DNA from: Macrothele yani
Lineage: Eukaryota > Arthropoda > Arachnida > Araneae > Macrothelidae
DNA: 64,000 nucleotides
Direction: 5' to 3'
Assembly: GCA_039090855.1 (NCBI GenBank)
Contig: CM077011.1
Coordinates: 30,037,001 to 30,101,000, forward strand
Position numbers and translations under genes: made by a program. The notes under the pieces were generated by a model. The model was not told the DNA's origin. It was given only the letters and a program-made list of their open reading frames with translations, and searched no databases. Shown here piece after piece: positions 42,771-53,035 of the stretch (positions are counted from its first letter, which is position 1; the number at the start of each line of letters is the position of its first letter).

Positions 42771-44309
42771 GTGGCGACAAAACGCCATACAGATAACAGA
42801 TATATACATAAATAAGAGATAAAACATGTAATGGAACACATCGGACGAATAATTACTTCGATAGAAAAGGCCAATGGCAACTCTAAGGTCATTAATGAGG
42901 GAAAGGTTGATGGGTCATCAATATCTGTTGCAGGCACTCAAGTCGGCCAGAATGCCCCAAAGTATCACTTTCAATCAGTGCTGGTCTCCCAACATCCGTG
43001 ATAAGCTGATATTCCTGGGGGTTGGAAGGCCATTTCTCTGCTGCCCGGCCTCCTCCTCCTGATCCTCCCTCCACTCGTTCACCGCTTATCTCACTCCCTT
43101 CTACCACGATAACCTCCCCCCCCTATTTCTCTCTCTCTTTGAACCCTCCCTACTACGTGGCATTTCTTTCCACCTTCCACTCATCGGGCCAAAGGCGTTA
43201 CTAGTGAGCCCCATAATTTGAGCCCCGATTCTTTTCCAATTTTTCTTCTTTCGATATCTCGCTTTGGGCGGGATTTGCCCCGCTATAACTACTCCCTATT
43301 TTTTTACCCCCTCTCATTCTGTTACACGAAGGCAATAGGTCGACAGCACCATTTGGTTCTCTGTTAAACGGCATTTTATATCCTTGTCAAGGTGAATCAA
43401 CCATTCAGAGGTGGGATGCTTCAAAAACCTTCGATTTATTATGTAACCGAAACGTAATGCAGCTCGCCTTTCTCTCTTTTCATGCTTCCTTTTTTTTTTT
43501 TTATTATTTTTGTCGGCACAGCAAATGCTGGAGGGCGGAATAGGCCAACTGATTGATAGGCAATGATTTTATGCACCTCACGGAGCATCAATCACGTATT
43601 CGTGTTCGAGTTCAAATGAAATTCGGGGTGGTTGGCGTAACTTCTTCTCTCGCATCTTATTTCATTTTCGTTTTAATTTTTTTCTCTTCTGTTCTGCTTT
43701 TAATCGCAATCATTCACGTACATCTAATGGAACGCAAAAGAAGAAGAGGAAATTAATTTTATTGCATTCCAGCGTGCATTGTTTTTGTTTCTTTTAGCCA
43801 ACGGGTTTTCTTCGGGACATCAAAAATACACGAAGCATGTGCTTCACAAATTAGTACTTAAATTACTTTCACGACTGCATTTTGCTAACTGATCTTTCAA
43901 AATTTCGATCGGTACACTCAATAACAGTTAGGACGTATCAAAGTAATTAGTATTAAACTTTGCGCAACAATCACTGCTCTTGGATATTTTATTCCTCTTG
44001 TCTTTCTTCGCTTACAAACATGGGCGTACTGATAGCACCCGCAACCCCCGCAGTGGGGGCAGGGGGCTTACAGCTAAGAGGGTCTCTAGCCTCAGTAGAA
44101 GGATTTTTCAAAAAATTTGCGGAAACTTCATGTTAAACTGGTTAAAGAAATAGCCAGGAATATCTGACGGCAGCTTTGAATGAAGTATTAAACAGAGGAG
44201 CAAGTTCTTTTTTTTTTTTTTTTTTTTTTCCAGTAAATAAGTGAAATCTTTAAGAAATCATTTTCGCTTTAGTTTATAAAAGCTGGGTGAGAGAAAAGCA
44301 GCTATTCCA
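42771..44309. other. Unassigned sequence
   Basis: A pyrimidine-rich tract lies at 43040-43180 and T runs at 43490-43510 and 44205-44230. Open frames there are by composition. The start of the RTE copy after 44300 is the first recognised element. Confidence 0.45.
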
Positions 44310-44795
44310 GGTGATCAAGAGCAATATGCCATTATGTCTTAAAAGAAAAGTGTTTGATCAATGCATCCATCAAGTGCTTACGTATGGTGCAGAGACGTGG
44401 ATCTTACTAAAAGAAACATACAAAGACTGCAGACAACCCAAAGAACTATGGAGAGGTGCATGCTTGGTGTAACCAGGAAAGATAAGAAGAGGAACTTGTA
44501 GATAAGCAAAATGACAGGAGTGGACATTATCATGACCAGAGTGAAAAAACTGAAATGGCAATGGGCTGGACATGTTGCCAGAAGAACGGACCACCGATGG
44601 AGAACCGAAATTTCAGACTGGATTCCGAGGGACCGGAAAAGATCCAGAAGAAGACACCATGGGAGATGGATGGATGAAATTCGAAAGTATGCTGGAGTGA
44701 CATGGAGGAGACAGGCCGAAGACAGACAATTGTGGAAGAAATTTGGGGAGACCTTCATCAAGCAGTGGATTGATAATTGTTGATGATGATATATT
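44310..44795 (+). pseudogene. RTE-clade LINE 3' end
   Basis: Matches 35470-35940: AAGAGCAATATGCCATTATG, GTAACCAGGAAAGATAAGAA, AATGGCAATGGGCTGGACAT and GGGGAGACCTTCATCAAGCA, ending at GATTGATAATTG and GATGATGAT. One frame holds WQWAGHVARRTDHRW and FGETFIKQWIDN. An in-frame stop and shifts lie upstream. Confidence 0.95.
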
Positions 44796-44869
44796 ATCAT
44801 CACTGTCAACCACGATCAATATAAAAAACGAAATTGTTCATATATATGTATATATATATTATCATCACT

Positions 44870-45185
44870 ATCAGCCATGATCAATCCACACCTGGATGAA
44901 GGTCTCCCTAAGTTTCTTCCACAACTGTCTGTCTCAAGACTGTCACCTCCATGCCACTACAGCATGCTTCGAATTTCATCCACCCCATTCCCCACGTGGT
45001 ATTCTTGTAGGTCTTTTCCTATCCCTTGGTATCCAGTCTAAAATTTCGGTTATCCATCGGTGGTCCGTTCTTCTGGCAATATGCCCAGCCTATTGCCATT
45101 TCACGGATGTTACTCTGATCATGATGTCTTCCACTTTTGTCATTTACCTTATCCTCGAGTTCTTATTTTTCCCAGTTCTTATTTT
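44870..45185 (-). pseudogene. RTE-clade LINE 3' end, opposite strand
   Basis: The complement shows the same 3' region (complement of GAAGGTCTCCCTAAGTTTCT, ATCCATCGGTGGTCCGTTCT and GCCTATTGCCATTTCACGGA). Its tail, ATCATCACTATCAGCC, faces the tail of the copy at 44310-44795, so the two lie tail to tail. Confidence 0.92.
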
Positions 45186-45223
45186 CCCTGGAATATATAT
45201 ATATACAGTATATATACAGAGGT

Positions 45224-45543
45224 GTAACGTACCAGGAGATGTGACGTACCTGCCAGAAGGACGCACACGACATAAAGGCAAATAGGAATCAGAATAAAAC
45301 GTCCGCGTAGCTCAATTGGTAGAGTGACTTGTTCCGGAATAAGCGGACTCGGGTTCGAATCCCGGCGTAGACCAGAAATGACGAAGAAATTTACTTCGTT
45401 ATAATGGCGCCCTAACTATCCGGATGACCCGACCGTTCAAAATCTCGCATTGGTGTGATGTTCTTTCCACACCGCGAGATACGAAAAATAAGAGAATCCC
45501 TTCTCCAGCACTTTGAAAAAAATAAAAATAAGGGGGAGATGAT
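45224..45543 (+). repeat. SINE family C, tandem unit 1
   Basis: Leader (GTAACGTACCAGGAGATGTG), tRNA-like head (CGTCCGCGTAGCTCAATTGG, GGGTTCGAATCCCGGCGTAG), body (GATGTTCTTTCCACACCGCG) and the end AATAAAAATAAGGGGGAGAT. The anticodon arm has 16 bases instead of 17, so it is not a working tRNA. Confidence 0.92.
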
Positions 45544-45725
45544 GTAACGTACCAGGAGATGTGACGTACCTGCCAGAAGGACGCACACGACATAAAGGCA
45601 GATAGGAATCAGAATAAAACGTCCGCGTAGCTCAATTGGTAGAGTGACTTATTCTGGAATGAGGGGATCCGGGTTCGAATCCTGGCGTGGACAGAAATGA
45701 CGGAGAAATTTACTTCGTTATAGAG
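45544..45725 (+). repeat. SINE family C, tandem unit 2, truncated
   Basis: The same leader and head repeat after 320 bases with few changes. It ends at ACTTCGTTATAGAGGGAGGG and runs into a (GA)n tract at 45735-45752. Confidence 0.92.
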
Positions 45726-46074
45726 GGAGGGAGAAAGAGAGAGAGAGAGAGGAAGACAGCACAGAAAAGTGCGGACTGAAAAAAAAATGGTACTTGGAGA
45801 TAACTGCCTTGGAACCTCAAACAAACAGTACAGATAGGAATGGGAGTGATTTTCAAGTGAGGCATGCAGGATTGTGCGTAAACTTTGATTCTGGTTCTCT
45901 TCCTTCCCTTCAGTCTACAATTCTATATCAAGACTGCCGATGCTCAAAGGAATATTAGATATGTAGTTCATGAAGATGGTGCAACACCACCTTATCTACC
46001 GTTGCTTTACTGGCTGAAATTCGAGGTAGTGTGTACTTACAAATGCGCAGAGGACAGGTAGAGGCCATCATCGG

Positions 46075-46235
46075 GTCACGAGTGGTCTAGTGGTTAGAGC
46101 AACCGCCTTCTGACCAGATGGATGTGGGACTAATCCCAGTTAGGTTGATTTGCTCTAAACCACTGAGTACTCACCGTGCGTCTGATGGGCGCATTGAGTC
46201 GTCGGCCCAAGGTATTGCACCCCCGTTACAAACAA
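46075..46235 (+). repeat. tRNA-derived SINE, family E
   Basis: GAGTGGTCTAGTGGTTAGAG (A box) and GGGACTAATCCCAGTTAGGT (degraded B box) are followed by CACTGAGTACTCACCGTGCG. Only one copy in the window. Confidence 0.6.
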
Positions 46236-46774
46236 GCTTATCTGTTCCTTCCCTCTCCGCCGTTGTTCTCTTTCTCTAGAAGTGGTGTTATGACGTCGTA
46301 GTCTGGCACTCCCAACTTTGTCGACACTCTCTTTTAATCGGGCACTCTTTCTCCTCCGACTTTTCTATCATCTGTGGTATCTGACCTACTAGGATCAATA
46401 TAACGATACGCGGCAAAAAAATTCCACAGGACATAGGTGTGTGAATTTATTTCTGATACGCAGCAAGAAAGTCCAACGGGGCATTGGTAGTTGCGTTTAT
46501 ACCTTCCCTGTGGTGTAAACCCTATGCGAAATTTCTGGATGGCCAACACCTCTCCTCCGCACATGAAAGCGGTCCGACCGGATCACTATCGGCGACCGGT
46601 CCCGGACGATTCGTCCAACGACGATTGGTCCAATGCCGATTCGTCCAAAGGGACAATTGGTCCAATGCCGATTCGTCCAATGGTATCATCTTACCAACGG
46701 TAAACTGTTTTATTTTCCAGAAAGGAATAAGGATTTAAATTATTCTGCTCATTATATCCTTTTGAAAGTTCATT

Positions 46775-47140
46775 TCCGTATATTTGGTAATTGTAAACAT
46801 TTTACATAAACCTGGTAAAAGGCACTCAATGGAGCATTTCTCAGCTGTTTGCAAAGCACCTAAGCGCGGGTCTTTTTAGAATATTTTAAGTTAAAACTTA
46901 GATATTTGGTATTTGTAAACCTTTTATAAAACCTTATAAAAGGCATTCAACGGATCATTTCTCAGCTCTCTACCAGGCACCTAGGCCGTGGACCTTTTGG
47001 AAGACTTTAAGTTACAACCTAGGTATTTGGTATTTGTAAATATGTTATAAAATCTAATAAAAGGCACTCATAGTATCATTTCTTAGCTCTTTACAGGCAC
47101 CTAGGCCTAGGCCTTTTAACACTTTATTCTACTGATGTCA
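46775..47140 (+). repeat. 121-bp tandem repeat, set A, three copies
   Basis: Copies start at 46781, 46903 and 47024 with TATTTGGTA(A/T)TTGTAAA and include AAAAGGCACTCA and GGCACCTAGG. The third runs into TTTATTCTACTGATGTCAT, which is the complement of the start of set B. Confidence 0.85.
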
Positions 47141-47199
47141 TATTCTAAGGTGTAAGTAAAGTTAAAAATACTAGCATAACATTAGCAAGTTTTCTTGAT

Positions 47200-47840
47200 A
47201 GGTAAACGTTATGAATCTGACATCGGTAGGATAAAAACTGTCAAAAAGGCATGTGTCTAGGGTCTGTGAATTAATATTTAGTGCTTAAGTAAAAACGCAA
47301 TATTAACTTGCTTTGATGGGCAAACATTATGAATATGACATCGGTAGAATAAATTTTTTTAAAAAGGTCTGGGCCTAGTGCCTATGAATTAATATGTCAC
47401 GTTTAAGTAAAATCACACTATTATTAACTTGATTTGATATGTAAACATTATTAATCTGATATCGGTAGAATATAAACTATTAAAAAGGCCTAGGGCCTAT
47501 GAATTAATATTTTGTGCTTAAGTAAAATTAACTTGATTTAATATGTAAACATTGCTAATCTGACATCGGTAGAATAAAAACTGTTAAAAAGGCCTAGGCC
47601 TAGGCCTTAGGAATTAATATTTCGTGCTTAAGTAAAAGCGTAATATTATTATAACTTGATTTAATATATAAACGTTATGAATATGACATCGGTAGAATAC
47701 AAAGTGCTGAAAAGGCCTAGGCTTATAGCCTATGAATTAATATTTCGTGCTTAAGTAAAAGCGCAATATTATTAATTTGATTTGATATGTAAACGTTATG
47801 GATATGACATCGCTAGAATAAAAATTGTGAAAAGGTCTCA
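47200..47840 (+). repeat. 121-bp tandem repeat, set B, six copies
   Basis: Copies start at about 47221, 47339, 47460, 47564, 47687 and 47808 with CATCGGTAGAATA, and include AAAAAGGCCTAGGCC, ATTAATATTTCGTGCTTAAG and TATAAACGTTATGAATATGA. One copy is 104 bp. Confidence 0.9.
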
Positions 47841-48335
47841 GTCCGAACCCGACCAGAACGTTTCCATTGGCCAGTTGGCGGAACCCCACTGCATGCTACA
47901 AACAGAAACGGAAAACTAGTATTTTATATTATTTCATGCAAAAGAGAAACATTGAAATTAATTGAACGGCTCGTACATCAGTAAATTCATACGGCAGCAA
48001 GGACAGTAAAAAAAAAAAAATCTGTAACCACAATATTAAGCATGAAATGTAACATTATTTTACATTCTTTGTACTACCGGCACTTTCGTATAACATCGGA
48101 GATAAAATCAGAAAAGTTGAGATTTTTATAACATGAGTAGCACTTTCGACATATAGGACGGAATTGGACCAATCGTCCATTGGACGAATCGGCTTGGACC
48201 AATCGTCCCATTGGACGAATCGGCATTGGACCAATCGTACCATTGGACGAATCGTACCTTTGGACCAATTGTCCATTGGACGAATCGGCATTGGACCAAT
48301 CGTCGTTGGACGAATCGTACCAGACCCATCGGCGA

Positions 48336-48589
48336 CACCATTCCCACTGATTATGCAGTTCATGCATGGCCAGCGGCACAGACAGGAAATAGCCCACAAA
48401 AAGCATTCAAACACTCTCGTTTTATCAGGTTGCAGCAATAAGGAAAATCACTGTGGAAGGTTAAACAGTGATTCTCAGTGAACTTCAGCGACACCTTGGA
48501 GACATGGAATTCCTACCACTTTTCTGAGAACATCGAATAATCCCTGAAGGGCCACACATGGAAGCCCACGAAACACTACAGCAGTTTCG
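48336..48589. other. Unassigned sequence
   Basis: Short stretch between the foldback element and the Tc1. No clear terminal repeat of the latter was found, so its left end may lie here. Confidence 0.35.
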
Positions 48590-49840
48590 GACCAATAACT
48601 CTGGATTAGGACTCGCTGACGTCCCGCCAATAATGCTACAGAACTGCGAAGAACCTTACTATTGGCTTACCGATAAGCAGTGTAGACGCAAATGACACTG
48701 AACCGTTTGCACGAAGAGAGAGAGAGAGCCGTCCCTTTTGATACACGCTAGCGTTTGCTGTTCATATCCTGTCATCGCAGTACCCAGTTAAAATAAGCGT
48801 TATTCCAAGCCGAATGACGTTAGACAACTGGTGCCGTGTCCTCCCCATAGACGAGTGCCGAATCAGCCTGATGCATGACTACCGTAGACAGCGTATGTGA
48901 GGGCTACGACCCAATCCACACCTCGAGTGCTTCGCCGAACTGGGTTAGCAGGACGGTGGTTCGGTGGCGTTTTTGGATAGGATCATGAAAGCACGTCGTA
49001 TTCTGCTAATCCCTGTTATGTGGAACTTTACCGCTATGCAGTATCGAAACAATATTATCTTGCCAGTTGAGTAGCTTTAAACTTTGAACAGCTGTATTTG
49101 GTACATCTTACAGAACGGAAAATCCTAGAAAGTGAAAACTTACCTCCACAGAGGTGCAGTAGATCCACTCTCGGCAGATCTGAATTCCATATAACATGGT
49201 TGAAACCAACTCAAAGAGAATGCCTCAAAAAGCTTCTTCCATCTTGGAGGAAAATCTTGGAAAGTGAAAGATTACCTCCACAGAGGTGGAGTAGAACCAC
49301 TCTCGGAAGATCTGAATTCCATCTAACGTGGTTTAAACTAACTCAGAGGGATTGTACGACGCCTCAGAAATCTTCTTTCACCTTAGAGAAAAATCCTGAA
49401 AAGTGAAAGATTACCTCCGCAGAGGGTGAGTATAACCACTCTCGGCAGATCTGAATTCCATCTAACATGGTTGAAACCAACTCAGAGGGAATATTCTTCC
49501 ATCTTGAAAGAAAATCCTGGAAAGTGTATGATTACCTCCAAAAAAGTGGAGTAGAACCACTTTCGGCAGATCTGAATTCCATATAACATGGTTGAAACCA
49601 ACTCAAAGAGAATGCCTCAAAAATCTTCTTCCATCTTGGAGGAAAATCTTGGAAAGTGAAAGATTACCTCCACAGAGGTGGAGTAGAACCACTCTCGGCA
49701 GATCTAAATTCCATCTAACGTGGTTTAAACCAACTCAGAGGGATTATACGACGCCTCAAAAATCTTCTTTCATCTTGGAGGAGCTCTTAAGAGCCATTGT
49801 TGAAGATTGGAACACATTGGAGTAAAACCCCTCACCGACC
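48590..49840 (+). pseudogene. Very decayed Tc1-like transposase with a 132-bp array inside
   Basis: The central part reads MTLDNWCRVLPIDECRISL (first Asp in IDECR) and continues as HDYRRQRM, then ECFAELG with a GGSV-like stretch and RRILLIPVMWNFTAMQYRNN, in the order of Tc1 proteins. The array follows. After it comes SFILEELLRAIVEDWNTL, which corresponds to the Tc1 segment LEEL..A..EEW. The second Asp region is lost. The N-terminal part is hard to follow. Confidence 0.65.
49115..49795 (+). repeat. 132-bp tandem repeat, five copies, in a transposase
   Basis: Anchor phrase TCGGCAGATCTGAATTCCAT at about 49171, 49303, 49442, 49563 and 49695 (spacing 121-139). In one frame this phrase encodes SADLNSI, the counterpart of the Tc1 motif SPDLNPIE. 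The remaining unit has GGAAAGTGAAAGATTACCTC and CAAAAATCTTCTTCCATCTT. Confidence 0.88.
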
Positions 49841-50608
49841 TTGTGGTAAATTAACACACAAACAATACATTCCTTTAAGAAGGTTTGAGGTTACGTGACT
49901 TCCAACTACGTCTGGTCTATGTATAACCCAGAGATCATCATCGTCCGGTGTCGTGAAATTGAATCTGATTTTGTTTTGTGTGAGTGTGCAATTTTCTATT
50001 CACTAAATGTTTCTGGCGTTGCTTTGGTGCCGTAGTACTCACTCGACGATTGCTCACATAGAATATCAGAACTGCTGATACCAAAACATTTTTACTTGAG
50101 GTGCACTAATAAAAAAGTGCAAACGTTAAATTTGCTTGCGTTTGATTGAATTTGTCAAGTTCGAATCTTTTTTAGTGCTTAATGTACTCGCAGGTTCCTC
50201 GTGGAAAGATCATTTCAGAAGTTACTGACTTTTGAAAGGGATTTTCTGCTCACAAATCGTGCTAGATTTCATTCAGTATTATTTGCCAGATATTTCTCGA
50301 CAACCCATGATGTCACATACACATAGGTTCAATAAATGTGTTACTAAAGAACGATGTCAGAGTAAGCAGACTTACAAGTAAATATCCAAAGGTGACGTTT
50401 ATTCCAATCAAACGAACGATGTTTCACAAACAGACGATACAGCATTTGTAAAGGTGAAACACGATGACTTAAACTTTAATATACGATTAGTTGAACAATG
50501 CTAACTTGAGCACTTACAAAATTAACAAGACTCAATTTGAAGTTTTAGCAAACCAAAGTCTCGTTGACAAAGACTAGACTCGACGGCTTAGCTTAATTGG
50601 CAGTCATC
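49841..50608. other. Unassigned sequence
   Basis: No gene recognised. It may contain a retroelement terminus near 50350-50590, but I cannot pair it with another copy. Confidence 0.35.
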
Positions 50609-50705
50609 TACACTGGCGGAAAGTGAAAAAAGAACACCAAGAAGGAGACGTCTGATACCAACGAAATTTTTACAGCATAATAACGGAATACAGAGGATAA
50701 CGTGA

Positions 50706-51872
50706 TCAAAACATTATGGCAAAATACAGCTGTATTTGATGGTAAACTGAAAAATAACATTTCCGTGTAATATGGTTAGTACGAGGTTGAACCGCCATGA
50801 ACTGCGTCACACTGTGCAATTCTGGCATGGAGTCTGTCGTACAGATGTTGGATGTAAGTTTGGGGTATTGAGTTCCAGGCATCCTCAACCTGGACGCGTA
50901 AATCGGGATGGTCGTGGCCGGCCGTGGAGACCGGATAAGTTGTTGTCCCATAAAATCCCACACGTGCTCAATGGGGGACAAATCCGGTGAACGTGCAGGT
51001 CATGGGAGTTGTTTCACACTCTGAAGTGCATGTTGCGTTGCACGTGCCATGTGTGGGCGTGCGTTATCTTGCTGGAAAACACCACGATGGACCGACCTTA
51101 CAAATGGCACAACAACGGGCTGAATGATGTTGTTGATGTAGGAGGTGTTGTTTAACGTACCCGGTACAAACACTAGTTGTGTACGGGAGGGATAGCTGAT
51201 CGCTCCCCACACCAGGAGACCAGGTGTAGGCCCTGTGTGTCGCTGGAGGATGCAAGAACGGTGGAGACGCTCCCCTGTGCGTCTGCGAACACGCATACGG
51301 CCGTCGGAGGCCCCCAAGCAGAATCTGCTTTCATCGCTGAACACGGCAGATTGCCATTGCGTTCTCCAGTGCAGACGTTGGCGACACCACTGCAACCGTT
51401 CCTGGCGGCGGGCTGGAGTAAGAGGTACACATGCCAGTGGCATACGCGCACGTAGTCCTGCATCCAGTAGACGGTTGCGGATTGTTCGCACAGTCACCTC
51501 AGGTGCAACGGCAGCTCGGATTTGCGTCGCAGTGGATGTTCTGCTTGACAACGCGGCTCTTCTTATGCGTCGATCGGTCAACTCATCAGTCCGTCTGTGA
51601 CTCCCGGTTTCACGTCTCCTCGTGTGAGAATGTTCCTCGGACCATCTACGCCACCATCGTACCACCACCTATACTTGCCGTCCAATTCGCTCCGCAATAC
51701 GACGATACGACCACCCGGCCTCGCGGAGTCCGACTAGACGACCTCGCTCAAAGTCCGATAACTGCTGAAATCGTGCACGTCTTCCATGTCCAGGCATTGC
51801 AGCTTCTTCAGGGTCTTCGCACGTATCCGTACAATGACGACTGATTACATTCATGATCATGATCATGATCAT
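50706..51872 (-). pseudogene. Tc1-like DD34E transposase with frame breaks
   Basis: The start is probably MPGHGRRARFQQLSDFERG (near 51800), with the HTH GWSYRRIAERIGRQV. A frame break near 51669 leads to VVRWWRRWSEEH, a long open part (222 codons) with AVAPEVTVRTIRNRLLDAGL, SAVFSDESRFCLG (first Asp), GAISYPSRTQLV and GVFQQDNARPHMA (second Asp). After a further break near 51000 MSPIEHVWDFMGQQL (Glu) follows. All three catalytic residues are kept; the frame breaks inactivate it. Confidence 0.93.
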
Positions 51873-52184
51873 ATGTAGAGGATTTTAGGAAAGGAGTGTC
51901 TGACCCCAGGTCTTAAACAACCCTTAGAAATAGGAAGCTAGGAGATTTGGGCTAGAGTGCCCGATAGGAAAGTGACACGGAAGCGAAGTAGAAAGGGGAG
52001 GAAGACACCCTTATTTATTACCGGGGGTCAGTACCCGGGTCCGACGGCTTAACGTGCCCATCCGACTCACGGCGGATATTTAGTGGATCGAGCATTCGTA
52101 CCTGCCTGGGATCGAACCTGAGGTCCTTTCCGTGGCAGTCACGAACGTTGGCCACTCGGCCAACCGCGGCCTCAAAAGACGGAT
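51854..52184 (-). repeat. SINE family B inserted in the Tc1
   Basis: On the minus strand: GCCGAGTGGCCAACGTTCGT, CCTCAGGTTCGATCCC (B box), TTAAGCCGTCGGACCCGG and CTAGCTTCCTATTTCTAAGG, then a tail that includes a (ATGATC)n tract. The 11-bp duplication GATTACATTCA lies at 51843-51853 and 52185-52195, proving insertion into the Tc1. Confidence 0.93.
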
Positions 52185-52699
52185 TACATTCACTTCGCCG
52201 TACTCCTTAAATACCACCGACGATAATGTGCATATTATGCCGTGCTGTGGCGTAAGCGCTCTCCGGTTGGTCCCGAAATTAACATCACACCTACGTAAAC
52301 TCGACCCTATTACCATATGTAAATTTCATGATCGTCCGCCAATTCCTCCTTGGTGTTCTTTTTACACTTTTCGGTAGTGTTTTCAGAGACGACAAATCTT
52401 TCAACCACTTTGCACAGGAACGAGGACTGCATATGTAACCTGTGGTGACTGCCAGCAATAGTAACGCCAAAAGGAAATAAACTCTTAAAAGTTCTGATGT
52501 GACGTTAAGTTCAAAAAACATAACGGTAACTAAAGATTTGCATACGAGACAATAAACAAAGTGGAAACTTAAATAGAAAATACATGGGCCACAAAAAGTT
52601 AGGGATATTGCATGAAATGAAGAATGTATGTATCTGACATAAGTAGCATACATTGAAATAACATCAGTGATGTTACGTAACACAAACGATAAAGAGTAC

Positions 52700-53035
52700 G
52701 TTTACAAAAACAATTTATGTTGTAATTATCGCACATAGACAAAATGGTAAATTCGGAGAATGCCCATACCTGTGGACTTCAGTACCCGGTAACACCACCT
52801 CTGTGTCAAAGAACGTCTTGACACCTACGAGGCATGCTTGCAATTATATTATTGATGAGTATATAGGGCAGTTCGTCCCACATTACTGGCAACACGATAC
52901 GGAGGTCAGCCAGTGCACTGGGGTAGAGAACGTGGTAATCCAGACGTCGCTGTACAGGGTTCCAAATGTTTTCAATACCTCAAGAGACCTCAGAGACCAA
53001 TATATAAAGAGACATTGAAAGCAGCTGTAACGATT
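52700..53035 (-). pseudogene. C-terminal part of the swollen Tc1 transposase
   Basis: The minus strand reads GIENIWNPVQRRLDYH (Glu region, cf. PIENIWD), PSALADLRIVLPVMWDELPY and ILINNIIASMPRRCQDVL, the standard Tc1 end. The catalytic Glu appears kept, but a stop lies just before it. Confidence 0.85.

Larger units (their letters stand above)
46580..48335. mobile_element. Foldback element with repeat-built inverted ends
   Basis: The left end (46595-46685) and right end (48155-48325) are inverted copies built from alternating ACGATTCGTCC and GATTGGTCCAATG type motifs (46606 GACGATTCGTCCAACGACGA; complement of the right end ACGATTCGTCCAACGACGAT). The interior holds two sets of repeats of about 121 bp and no transposase. 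Open frames in the ends are by-products of the motif. Confidence 0.8.
50609..52381 (-). mobile_element. Tc1-like transposon split by a SINE
   Basis: The left end TA plus CACTGGCGGAAAGTGAAAAA and the complement of the right end (52340-52380, CTCCTTGGTGTTCTTTTTAC then TTCGGTAGTG) form imperfect terminal repeats of about 35 bp. Without the SINE (about 340 bp with its duplication) the element would be about 1.43 kb. It belongs to the subfamily of the fragment at 1297-2039. Confidence 0.9.

Noticed and set aside
43022..43204. Pro/Ser-rich small protein
   Set aside because: It covers a pyrimidine-rich tract; the reverse frame is Gly/Glu-rich for the same reason.
45300..45372. A tRNA gene
   Set aside because: The acceptor stem has a mismatch, the anticodon arm is one base short and palindromic, and the sequence is followed by a SINE body shared with other copies.
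48055..48481. Frames with repeated WSNADSSN or DQSSIG-like motifs
   Set aside because: They are translations of the short alternating motifs in the foldback element's right end.
50348..52580. A pair of LTRs around the Tc1 at 50609-52381
   Set aside because: The flanking sequences do not match each other, and no retroviral-type coding part is present.
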